From NCBI GenBank assembly GCA_015232565.1, contig JADFZK010000021.1:1-45226 (forward strand): 45,226 nucleotides of DNA. The letters run 5' to 3'. Each line of letters begins with the position of its first letter. Positions within the stretch are counted from its first letter, which is position 1. Shown piece after piece: positions 29,001 through 34,790 of the stretch. Source of the stretch: Candidatus Omnitrophota bacterium (GTDB taxonomy: Bacteria > Omnitrophota > Gorgyraeia > Zapsychrales > Fredricksoniimonadaceae). Below the pieces are notes generated by a model. The model was not told where the DNA came from. It did no database searches and saw nothing but the letters and a program-made list of their open reading frames with translations. The position numbers and the translations under genes are program-made.

Positions 29001-29098
29001 AGAGGCGCTGGAACTACAAACGAGAATATCAACGGCAAAGATATAAGCCCCCGCACGACTTTGCCGAAAGCCGGCCAGTCACTACTAATAATTGGCAT
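20048..29098 (-). CDS. Giant secreted multidomain protein with fucokinase-like GHMP kinase
   Basis: The product has 3016 residues. A signal peptide (about 1-35, PLYA-QS) precedes the shared N-module (about 45-353: KGMNIHADNP, KYFLAALTVPE, NLSPYEKDRI, GRDLLAQDYLLKQ, FWKRVYARAQ, IYHSMLLATWYKR, PRKYFSGG). A helical stretch runs to about 790. Residues 803-1325 look like a fucokinase-type GHMP kinase: [29 protein letters not shown] at 949-963, the GMAGTQDETAQSGG segment at 1120-1133, and AAGGAGFSYGITG at 1256-1268. Residues 1648-1980 recall a nucleotidyltransferase (VPMGGRGGRMYG, KYVAPF, TGTVIVNLKMLW), a weak guess. 2140-2180 is coiled and Gln-rich. I could not assign 2200-2940. The end (GGIDLDPA ... 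DGFVPVIV) resembles the end of the next giant protein. A kinase behind a signal peptide is odd because ATP is cytosolic. Confidence 0.75.
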   Translation of the reverse strand: MPIISSDWPAFGKVVRGLISLPLIFSFVVPAPLYAQSAGSVLNLPAPTAMLSTTDGFAPLVIKGMNIHADNPFRFDFITDTGDTRLEGEAFNNEAKRVIKYFLAALTVPEDQMWVNLSPYEKDRIIPKVFGDTEMGRDLLAQDYLLKQLMSSLMFPDGATGGEFWKRVYARAQERFGTTDIPINTFNKIWIVPAEASIYEHKKGVFIVDSHFKVMLDEDYLAVSKNKPDEPGSADAQRQEIISGVSLAVVREVLIPEIEKEVNEGKTFEELRQIYHSMLLATWYKRTLKESVFGRVYVDQAKTRGVDNEDKSINQRIYDRYLEAFKKGIYNYIKEEVDPVSQVVVPRKYFSGGLNCVRKAFRPETDLAIVGSEAGRIARRTKIVTWDATTVSQGSDSAARVDLVQDILKEGHLQLVHIDRNGRQISLGEKFQEIQKSYEEALAGFATASVDRQTGKITDDETVIRKNQRDAELKRMVVVREMYDIGQDALAITNSSRGRDQVYARNYVVALLALKKVMEMQTLMKHRYSETVRGSEYALANDVFPNFMSNAEALREGMGAEYLSTLELIKDVRQAYADAYQRHLNVIQQKSTIGAIAVENIVYDLGLSDEELFWGINADQGRSAALLNEMALALRALLFYEGPEVSYAKKAQAAAFLEVLFNKYMYQAKAARSVDQNGGLTISADVYEAVLTGTRLKEAEQKAFGTFLFSGRFDTLKGHSLTAMSWLARIYHAMSVQYYFKSVSESVGKQIEASRPELMAMRKSLESVSGQGKPEELDEMLRIFQAQFPRKQVTANGVVTQLPVRLELNAGGIQDSTFLSTSRPEGYKVINLAAELTREDGTVGRNCSVSFEVVDLKAMPKAGAKQALVRIESLDLGFNVLITRAGEIIQKSKASLVLDALVSMGLFPKAIMKRAVQDGREEEVLRTVLEHVFGKDKGLVINLHVRDITAGSGLAVSSMLAMGVVTTFDVLMGKPADGQGNEIVNRLQIPVDGVGDYQVEVSADKDFRDGSVRYSFTAQTQAADKPIDVDLVAGELSGAGVYYVRWRKITQAHPVSEKGSGDEWSVTGEVNIQASDTVPEEPVGKGMVRRFSREYLLMNGNKSVERAISTSQDVVLGFSGMAGTQDETAQSGGVRFLTSKGAVVPELNEVPLSPKARANLQKGVRILRIGLTEAAEDTLAQVFANSILNSARDQISAWGQISVQMLNALVLGDTVELGRLANAAVPLREQMAPVSVNAIVIRALEKMKKKYGAAFAAGGAGFSYGITGARSTGSVLLFFDPRLEESTILDIVNETAREVRASIAGTGKMSPVEEDPHAFLQWRISTEGTRVLLLGAEEMQRYNQNVIAPQREREQALREVNQNKRVVHSPEEVIAIEAQQHIDPRTEFADMRGDTLSTLSDELRVLVSPEAVISGQIGRAEIQRLAAQVFDSEYSRFTAPGVNPELRKLVSERVQANLGLVLEAGLSSGDSYVLYSAIAGGVIDLLWDWKNAAAVSQMIRQLQQGRPATELAQGYSAELKAFQQRLTGIETLHARDIDDGKVRGSGFMGPEFKRQWRAEIELVNRKIASLKRSLTENVLETADDWNRLDDQRNELVEQELLLGMLQLSPDPEYLPYGHFLFEMSTTYFNLFGRNMRHLEEAANEGALVYVVPMGGRGGRMYGGNTVKYVAPFHVGHEANATYLKLLVRRWAGFLGQFPDRREGFIHLAMSAFTADAINTALGDAVKEAGVRRENVASTEQGLRRPTWLTEAEFLLELALKATATDAERTELMRKYQWRIREAGDALLRANTGRSQGDEYSRAPFDRPGLNPLNVYSANGTAGSLQTMLMESSDIYTERHLVEAGYALDPTVLQQMRASADGARELQDGMPLAKAALLVQGKGLSVGIIQNASSRANIGGSDIAVGDAVNEIWSKGTMAVAQYANVAGGGDQGGVLAMTREGQVTTIEADRARFLDRHLLVQDHVSMATGTVIVNLKMLWRFLGYGTGEEYLKATAVDIRNRMDQYMSDAGWGNAVVTERREEALPGQKYEWSVAQTETVLQWALTWAQRQYGLEAVKYQEVKARVAYIDDKTTGDLNTRLARAQQYETTSVTTALPPGEVEDPEVAVEDKLAWAGFYGERKMWGHAAELIAQARGTLMQAQEGALKGQQKREYEGQLNSLEQQLAELQRQQPPARPQVRAYGQRLTELSAQQRMQGFNVSDKVAGPGRVAMEERLEELRVLILEVERLMLDVTPDLGKLIKNEFGGRIPTPLLGGIISQILVGLKVEDVLQKYGIGKEELHPEWLLAMQRTLRKAKNNTPKVDALNNAVRLAYFRYEFTALFDQIAEALMLQDQHVKGKRLSEHKVTLLVDKDATIEVPGRVLKQVSMVEGRVLKPSRALEIINAAILGAEVNILTGSTALEGWGHVLEQISRVLFNMKIPRSMKRMAIQRIRLLANDGTALMQMELGDDHRISLRPIIANVRYEDGQWVAASSIIKKKGVTEDKVNRILVWEASVKAYLRQLFLEETPLTLAGAGEDADVRGREKREIQEFITGLHLVPEDLPDMLTPQAAEKLLTFQVSVVQVFAMMLKNVRQEAVTPEAWRWKERFSLVMASKPAAERKLFSANNHEPLTSEEQLYAAILLVNLKESSGTYASLSGDPLDEQRQHDDRVSGLQDLVLNRAFWSGTNAHFETFLRHAREQGGFQDQQANPISFTSRAGPGYLNISFGGVSKKNFLKGMLEDARTHGHIVVITGDSITDQGEFPFMGRVKIASASREQYRADIKAFQQQHPGRFGSDRFSVEEDKKTGEAFLVFDGVMTHRRWVQARTQMHANLHPALDQIYEQSRRIHQDRITLRILLGTLFEANDLQIERFMEAGLVRTQHMAATSDPFSDGFTKERWGPVGFYPVIRAVMSVAAKGWVLPAEDKTYLELQNRDRVLRGVIEALNQEHVKDFRVVVPETMKTVDGGQIVSPADALGGIDLDPAMVNMNIQREGQGFAVPLQQSVGNMNADGFVPVIVKTVSGDQLLSFIGLVK

Positions 29099-29156
29099 CA
29101 GTCAACCTTTTTAGGATTCCTAATAATTAAAACCGAGATAGTGCACTACTAATAAT
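29081..29156. repeat. Two copies of a 12-13 base motif around the giant gene start
   Basis: CACTACTAATAAT occurs at 29080-29092 (within the first codons) and 29144-29156 (inside the candidate promoter spacer). The same 12-mer, inverted, is at 431-442 in the spacer of the paralogous truncated gene. Confidence 0.45.
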
Positions 29157-29163
29157 GAATCAA
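29135..29163 (-). promoter_or_regulatory. Possible promoter of the 3016-codon gene
   Basis: TTGATT (29158-29163) and TATCTC (29135-29140) are spaced by 17 bases on the minus strand, and a ribosome-site-like AAAAAGG precedes the ATG. The match to consensus is weak. The short gap 29099-29205 between the two giant genes holds no other feature. Confidence 0.35.
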
Positions 29164-29205
29164 CCCGAAGACACTTGCGCTTCAGAAACCAGCCATTAAA
29201 TTGTA

Positions 29206-32200
29206 TTACCCGGCCTGTACTGCCGCCTCCGGTGTAGCCATGCCCAAGAGCGGCGCCCAGCCTTTCAGCGGGGTAACGCTTAGAATTACCGCGGTAACGC
29301 CGGCAAAATCACCATTGCGGAACCGCTCCACCTGGGACGGGTCGAATTTAAAGTTTACCACCTCACCCTGGGCATTCAGCACTTTGGATGTGTTCAGGTC
29401 CACACCGCCTTGAACACGATTACTACCCGCGGCCGAAGCATCGTATCGCAAAGCAAGAACCCTAGAAGGAACAGCCGGCGGCTGTCCATTTGTATTATTC
29501 ACATTTTCCAGTGCACTGCGCAAAGCAGAAACTTGCCCTCTTAAAGCTTCAATTGCAATCGAAGAGACGTCCGAAGAACCCGCCATCTTCTTAGCTTCCA
29601 GTACGGCTAATTGCTTTTCCACTTGCCCGATCGACACTTTTAGAGCCTGCGTCCTGGCCGCAGAAGCCGAACTGTCTCCTCTACCCGCTTTGCCGTATTC
29701 AAGAACGCCGGGCTGTTCAGTGCTCTCCCCACCACGCTCAAAAGCCAGAGCGCGCTGTAATGCCAGCCGTAATGACCGCAAATTAAGCAATGCAGTCTCG
29801 AATTCTTTTCTTATGGCCGCTTTTTTTTCATTAGGACTACGCTGTAAAAGCTTGCCTAATTCAATAATCAACCCGATCTGGTCTGCAATCTGCTGATTCA
29901 CCTCGCTTACCGTCTCTGGCTGATCATCACCATTTCGCTGACGGCTATTTTCAAACACATTCCAACCCGGGCTGGGAGTAACCAATTCTTCATCCGCTTC
30001 CAATACATCTACAGAAACAGAACCTGCGGCATCCAATTCACCAGCGACGAACTTTTCCTTCGCCCAGGCAGTAAGTCTGCGAATAACCGCGGCTAACGGC
30101 TCGGCATTCTGAGGGATCCTGGCTTCTACATATCCCTTTCCAACAGGCTCTGTCCCGGAAGGGCGCAAGATCTTCCTGTCTCCTGTTTTAAATATCACGT
30201 GAATCCCATCCCGAACAGCAGGAATAGCAGGGTCTGGCCCCTGATATTCGATCTCAATACGATCGATCTCAGGGATCGCCAATCCCCTGGCAGTAAACTC
30301 TTCGGAAACAAACCCTCTAATTACACCAACTACGGTAAGATCTGCTATCGTTTTTTTTGCGTCTATTTCCTTATAAGTTTTGGCAATAAGCGCCCTAACA
30401 GCATCACGCATCTGCTCATCATCTTTTTTATTCCCGGTGCGTTTGGTATCAACCGGCATCTTTACAAAATTCTCCCCTGGCTTGAGCACTGTTCTTTTTA
30501 TGTACTCAAAATATCCATCAAGTGTTTTATCCTGCAAGCCTGGCACATCTGCCAGCATGGATTTCATAACCAAGCCCATAACCGCCCCGCCTATCGCGTC
30601 GTCCCAGGTTTTCTCAAAAACACTCATAAAACCAATATGATAACTTTCTTCCCCGCCAATGAGCACTTTCTTGCCGGCCCGAGGCTGATCCACAATGTAT
30701 TTAAACCCGACAGGAGTGTCTTGTAAAACCAGACGTCCTCCCAAAGCATTAATATGCTCAACCACAGCCCGGGTCAGATCGCTGGTCACAAATGTTTTAA
30801 CCACGGTATTGTGTTCCGGAAGATCAAGCATGGTCGCAAGAAAGAACGTGCCCATCGCCATAATGTTATCCGCAATGATCGCCGCCCCTTTCTCCCCAAG
30901 CAATAACACACGATCCGCATCACCATCGGCAGAACCACCGATTGTTACCCCATCAGAGCCAAACGAAACGGGTTTGTTAACCAGATTCTGTACGTTAGGC
31001 TTACCGTCTACTTCTTCGAACTTCGAACTAGGCGTTTTATGCACTATCGTATAAAAGTCCTGTCGGCCAGCTTCTTCACCGATTCGCCTTAACACAGCGT
31101 CCATAACACCACCCGCCGTTCCCTGAAGGCTATCAAAATAATAAAGCATCCCTGGGGTAGACTTAATATACCTGACTAGATTATCCCATAACGTTCGGCC
31201 TTTTTTATCCTTAACATTTCTCAACGATTGCTCAAAATACTCCACGTAATGGCCGATCGCTTCGGTCACTGTTACTTCCTGAATTAATCCAGCCTGAACA
31301 GCCTGCCTGTAATCCATAGTTTTATACATTGTTAATTTCGGATCGTTAATAAACTTCTGAATACCATCAGTTAATGCCTTCGGAGCCGCACCACCATCTT
31401 TAGGGGAATACTTAAGCCCGTTGTCAATCCCGGGGTTATGGCTCGCTGTATAATTCAACGAACCATCTGCCCCATAAACAGACGTCAAAAGCGCAATGAC
31501 AGGCGTAGACAGAGCTCCATTCAAAGAAAATTTGCCTTCACCATCGGTCCCCAGCATTACAACCTGAATACCATTAGCCGCCAGAATTGCACAGGCCTGC
31601 TGAACATTCTGGATATTCCCTTCTCTGGTATCACGGCCAACAACAACTTTCCTAACATTGTTAGCCTTCAAATATTCCGCCAGTCCTTGAACAATCCTTG
31701 GATTCTGAGCCATCAATTCTTCCCAGGAAAAGCGTATGCCGCTGGTCCCAAAAACATAAGTCAACTCCCCTTTTTCGTTAACAACCGGAACGACTTCAAA
31801 AGCTTTCTCCTCTACCGCCACCGCCCCCGCCGCGTCTTTAACCCCCATGAGTCCAAGAACCTCTCGCACCGTGGGTTTGGCAGATTGGGGATATACCGCA
31901 ACTACCATTATCTCGCTTCTAACGCCAAGACCCTTTCTTCTACGAAGGGAGATCTCCAACTTGTCATCAGCTATCCTGATCGGATGAATGGAGAAACCCT
32001 TCCCCAAATCCACATTGTTTCCTTTTATCGCTTCATTCACACGATTAAAAGACTTCATGTCCGGCAATACTTCCAGAGAATAGACATCGACCGATTCCGG
32101 CGCATTTCTGTCAAGCCCAAGAGAGCGCTTCGCTAACTGCAAAAGAGCCAGCCCCCTCTGCTTTAATGTTTGCACCCGGTCCCCAGCATCCACCGCCCCT

Positions 32201-33918
32201 GCCCGGTCCACAGCCGCCACCGCCGCAAGGACATCAGCGGGAGTGACCACGGCATCCGATGCGTATATAACAATAGCCGCCTTTTGCGTATTCCTGTTTT
32301 TAATCAAAACTTCAAGACTATCGCCATTTTCCACCCCTACCATTCTCCAACCGTTACCGAAATAGAACGGGTCTCCAAGCACAATAGGATCATTATTCAT
32401 GCCACTAACGAACGTATCCATCGCAGGCCAAACAATACCAGGAAACTTAGTGACTTTCAAAGGCGCCGCCGCCTGATCCATGACCGCCGCAAGGACATCA
32501 GCGGGAGTGACCACGGCATCAACTGGGTATTCAACAAATGCTACTACATCTCTTTTATTGCTATAAACCGTAATGGAATAAATACTCTCCCATTGCACCC
32601 CAAGCATAAACCAACCATTATCGAAAAGGACCTGGTTCCGCACTTTCATAGAATCATTCATCTGTGCACTAACGAACGTCTCTTTCGCAGGCCATACAAA
32701 ACCAGGATGTTTAGTGATTTGCAAAGGCGCCGCCGCCGCGTCTTTCGGAGTATCAACCCCCACACCCAACCCTGCCATTTGGCCGACCAAAAGCGGCGGC
32801 TTCGGGCTCTCAGCTATTGATCCAAGCTGTGCCAGCACCCCGCCCGAGAAATATTTGCGCGGGATCAACTCGCCGGTAGCCGGGTCCAGGTCTTCCTTAA
32901 TAAGATTGAAAGCGCCTTTTTTATACGCCTCCACATATTTGTTCCAGATCTGTTTGGGATCAATATTGTTCTGACTGTCCTTTACCCACGCGCCTTCTAT
33001 ACCGCCGGTCTTTTGGCGGTCGGCGTAGAACTGGGTGAGCAAAGCATCTTTCAAATTGCGCTTGTACCAGGTAGCCAGAATAACCGACTGATAGATCTGG
33101 CGTAAATTGGCAAAGTTCTTGCCGGTATTAACTTCTTTTTCCAGCTCGGGAATCACCACTGAACGGATGATCTGTTTGGCCAGGTCGCCGGTAGGATTCT
33201 GGGTTGAAACCTCCTGTGCCGCAACGCTCTGCGCTTCTTTGGACTGCGCCAGATAGTCGCTTTCCAGCATTACTTTTAAATGCGCTTCAGTTACGGCCGC
33301 AGTAAGCTGTCCGGCTTTTTTAGGATCCTTATGCACATAAACCGCGGCTTTATCGGCCACTATCCAAACCTTGTTAAAAGCATCCAGCGGAATATCCGCA
33401 CCGCTGGCGCCAAACTCGGCCTGCGCGCGTTCATAAACCCTTTTCCAGAATTCCCGGCCCATGGCATTGTCGGGATACAACATGGAAGCGGTTACCTGCT
33501 TAAGCAGATAATCCTGCGCCAGCATATCGCGGCCCAGGCCGGTCTTGCCGAGCTCGTCGGTAAGAATGCGGTCTTTTTCATAGGGGCTCAAGTTAACCCA
33601 CTGGTCTTGCTCGGCGATGGTCAGCGAAGCCAGGAAATATTCGATCATTTTCTGCGACTCTTCCTTAATAGCCGCATCGTCCGCCGTACCCGGCTTAAGG
33701 CCGGAATTGCCGGTATCCACAATAAAATCAAAATACAAAGGATTCTCCGGATGCACCGTTACGCCCTTAACCATTAGCGGCACAAAGGCCGCGCTGGTCT
33801 GCACCATAGACCCCGGCTCAGGCAGAAAAAGCCCCTGGGCATAAACACAATTCGGCCCCAGGACTGAACTGACCACAAAGGTTATCAGCACAGAAAGCGT
33901 AGAGAATGTCTTAAACAT
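29206..33918 (-). CDS. Giant secreted protein with phosphohexomutase cargo
   Basis: The product has 1570 residues. A signal peptide (1-28, CVYA-QG) precedes the shared N-module (30-360: VKGVTVHPENP, EYFLASLTIAE, NLSPYEKDRI, GRDMLAQDYLLKQ, FWKRVYERAQ, IYQSVILATWYKR, PRKYFSGG). Two clear tandem repeats of about 83 residues follow (398-480, 486-568), each ending DAVVTPADVLAAV, plus a third diverged copy (613-692). Residues 718-1290 form a complete alpha-D-phosphohexomutase: TASHNP at 824-829 with phosphoserine Ser826, DGDADR at 998-1003, GGEES at 1088-1092 and RPSGTEP at 1252-1258. A helical, probably coiled-coil tail (1335-1475) leads to the C-terminal segment (GGVDLNT ... TAVILSVTPLKGWAPLLG, 1504-1559). 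All catalytic loops are intact, so activity is likely. Export of such an enzyme would be unusual. Confidence 0.85.
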   Translation of the reverse strand: MFKTFSTLSVLITFVVSSVLGPNCVYAQGLFLPEPGSMVQTSAAFVPLMVKGVTVHPENPLYFDFIVDTGNSGLKPGTADDAAIKEESQKMIEYFLASLTIAEQDQWVNLSPYEKDRILTDELGKTGLGRDMLAQDYLLKQVTASMLYPDNAMGREFWKRVYERAQAEFGASGADIPLDAFNKVWIVADKAAVYVHKDPKKAGQLTAAVTEAHLKVMLESDYLAQSKEAQSVAAQEVSTQNPTGDLAKQIIRSVVIPELEKEVNTGKNFANLRQIYQSVILATWYKRNLKDALLTQFYADRQKTGGIEGAWVKDSQNNIDPKQIWNKYVEAYKKGAFNLIKEDLDPATGELIPRKYFSGGVLAQLGSIAESPKPPLLVGQMAGLGVGVDTPKDAAAAPLQITKHPGFVWPAKETFVSAQMNDSMKVRNQVLFDNGWFMLGVQWESIYSITVYSNKRDVVAFVEYPVDAVVTPADVLAAVMDQAAAPLKVTKFPGIVWPAMDTFVSGMNNDPIVLGDPFYFGNGWRMVGVENGDSLEVLIKNRNTQKAAIVIYASDAVVTPADVLAAVAAVDRAGAVDAGDRVQTLKQRGLALLQLAKRSLGLDRNAPESVDVYSLEVLPDMKSFNRVNEAIKGNNVDLGKGFSIHPIRIADDKLEISLRRRKGLGVRSEIMVVAVYPQSAKPTVREVLGLMGVKDAAGAVAVEEKAFEVVPVVNEKGELTYVFGTSGIRFSWEELMAQNPRIVQGLAEYLKANNVRKVVVGRDTREGNIQNVQQACAILAANGIQVVMLGTDGEGKFSLNGALSTPVIALLTSVYGADGSLNYTASHNPGIDNGLKYSPKDGGAAPKALTDGIQKFINDPKLTMYKTMDYRQAVQAGLIQEVTVTEAIGHYVEYFEQSLRNVKDKKGRTLWDNLVRYIKSTPGMLYYFDSLQGTAGGVMDAVLRRIGEEAGRQDFYTIVHKTPSSKFEEVDGKPNVQNLVNKPVSFGSDGVTIGGSADGDADRVLLLGEKGAAIIADNIMAMGTFFLATMLDLPEHNTVVKTFVTSDLTRAVVEHINALGGRLVLQDTPVGFKYIVDQPRAGKKVLIGGEESYHIGFMSVFEKTWDDAIGGAVMGLVMKSMLADVPGLQDKTLDGYFEYIKRTVLKPGENFVKMPVDTKRTGNKKDDEQMRDAVRALIAKTYKEIDAKKTIADLTVVGVIRGFVSEEFTARGLAIPEIDRIEIEYQGPDPAIPAVRDGIHVIFKTGDRKILRPSGTEPVGKGYVEARIPQNAEPLAAVIRRLTAWAKEKFVAGELDAAGSVSVDVLEADEELVTPSPGWNVFENSRQRNGDDQPETVSEVNQQIADQIGLIIELGKLLQRSPNEKKAAIRKEFETALLNLRSLRLALQRALAFERGGESTEQPGVLEYGKAGRGDSSASAARTQALKVSIGQVEKQLAVLEAKKMAGSSDVSSIAIEALRGQVSALRSALENVNNTNGQPPAVPSRVLALRYDASAAGSNRVQGGVDLNTSKVLNAQGEVVNFKFDPSQVERFRNGDFAGVTAVILSVTPLKGWAPLLGMATPEAAVQAG
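32219..32256. repeat. 38-bp exact direct repeat inside the phosphohexomutase giant gene, copy 1
   Basis: Identical to 32483-32520, 264 bases (88 codons) away. It marks the shared end of two tandem protein repeats. DNA-level identity in otherwise diverged repeats suggests recent gene conversion or slippage. Confidence 0.85.
32483..32520. repeat. 38-bp exact direct repeat inside the phosphohexomutase giant gene, copy 2
   Basis: Second copy of the repeat at 32219-32256. It encodes the same DAVVTPADVLAAV end of the preceding protein repeat. Confidence 0.85.
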
Positions 33919-33962
33919 GGCATAACTCCTATGTTAATGTAGTTAATTGCACGGATGTAGAA

Positions 33963-33990
33963 AAGATACCACACTATTGCGGAATGTCAA
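33963..33990 (-). promoter_or_regulatory. Promoter of the phosphohexomutase giant gene
   Basis: On the minus strand TTGACA (33985-33990) and TATCTT (33963-33968) are spaced by 16 bases. TAGGAGTT precedes the start codon at 33918. A good sigma-70 type match. Confidence 0.65.
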
Positions 33991-34044
33991 GGGTGGGAAG
34001 CAAAGAAAGCTGGAGAAGACTGCAGAAACACGCTAAAAACACAA

Positions 34045-34449
34045 TTATATAAAAACCGCCGGGCTTACTTTAAACCGCTCACTTAATTTCTGAATTTGCC
34101 CAACGTTCAACTGACGTTTGCCGCTTAAGATCTCTGACACCACTCCCTGTGAGCCGATATCAGGCAGGTCATCCTGGTGCAGATCATGTTCCTGCATTAG
34201 ATACTTAAGCGCATCAATGCCCGTTGCGCCATCCAGATCGTAATGTTCAGACTCATAATTCTCGATCAGGATCCCCAAAACCTCCAGAAAGCCGTACAAA
34301 GGATGCTTTTCATGGCCGCGCACTTCATCCAGCAAGTGATTAAGCATATTAACAGCCAACAGATAGTCGTGCTTATTGTGAATGGAAAGGTAATTCTCCA
34401 CTGCAGGCCAGGATTCCTTTAAAACCGGGGCATCCATTGTTTTAACCAT
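34045..34449 (-). CDS. higA: HigA-family antitoxin (XRE HTH)
   Basis: The product has 134 residues from the ATG at 34449. A C-terminal helix-turn-helix of the HigA/XRE type (IGSQGVVSEILSGKRQLNVGQIQKLSERFKVSPAVFI) follows a helical N-terminal half (ENYLSIHNKHDYLLAVNMLNHLLDEV) that resembles the E. coli HigA toxin-binding region. It binds and neutralises HigB and represses the promoter. The start overlaps the higB stop by 8 bases (ATGGTTAA); the open frame extends upstream to 34479 but the overlap arrangement is favoured. Confidence 0.85.
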   Translation of the reverse strand: MVKTMDAPVLKESWPAVENYLSIHNKHDYLLAVNMLNHLLDEVRGHEKHPLYGFLEVLGILIENYESEHYDLDGATGIDALKYLMQEHDLHQDDLPDIGSQGVVSEILSGKRQLNVGQIQKLSERFKVSPAVFI

Positions 34450-34732
34450 GTTTCCAGTCTCCCTTGGCGTACTCGTCATGCGTCAGGACATGACGCACAT
34501 AGATTCTTCCGTAATTAAAGTGGATCACCGTGATCAGACGGTACTTGTTGCCGCCAATGTTAAATACTATCCTGTCTCCCACCTTATCGGCCGTCTTAAA
34601 TGTCGAGCGCAACTGGCTGAACGATGCATATTTCGAAGCCTTGACGATCTTAAACCAGGTCAAGAGCGGTGTCTCACTATCGGGATATTCTTCCCAAAAG
34701 TCTTTCAGGGCTTTCTTCGAAATAATATGCAT
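34442..34732 (-). CDS. higB: HigB-family mRNA interferase toxin
   Basis: The 96-residue product is RelE-fold and of the E. coli HigB type: IISKKALKDFWEEYPDSETPLLTWFKIVKASKYASF, DRIVFNIGGNKYRLITVI and YIRHV-like YVRHVLTHDEYAKGDWK at the end. HigB cleaves translated mRNA at the ribosome. Toxin first, antitoxin second is the usual hig order. AGAAAGG lies upstream of the ATG. Confidence 0.92.
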   Translation of the reverse strand: MHIISKKALKDFWEEYPDSETPLLTWFKIVKASKYASFSQLRSTFKTADKVGDRIVFNIGGNKYRLITVIHFNYGRIYVRHVLTHDEYAKGDWKHG

Positions 34733-34754
34733 CGATAACCTTTCTCTGATCCTA

Positions 34755-34783
34755 AGAATATCTCATATTGAGATGTTTGTCAA
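34755..34783 (-). promoter_or_regulatory. higBA promoter and operator
   Basis: TTGACA (34778-34783) and TATTCT (34755-34760) are spaced by exactly 17 bases on the minus strand. A perfect palindrome, ATCTCA-TAT-TGAGAT (34760-34774), fills the spacer and touches the -10. HigA binding there would block polymerase. Seen directly as sequence; regulation is inferred. Confidence 0.75.
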
Positions 34784-34790
34784 GGCCGAA

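Noticed and set aside
30199..32820. Long plus-strand open frames opposite the phosphohexomutase giant gene
   Set aside because: They are antisense shadows of a gene with clear domain motifs; their translations lack family features.
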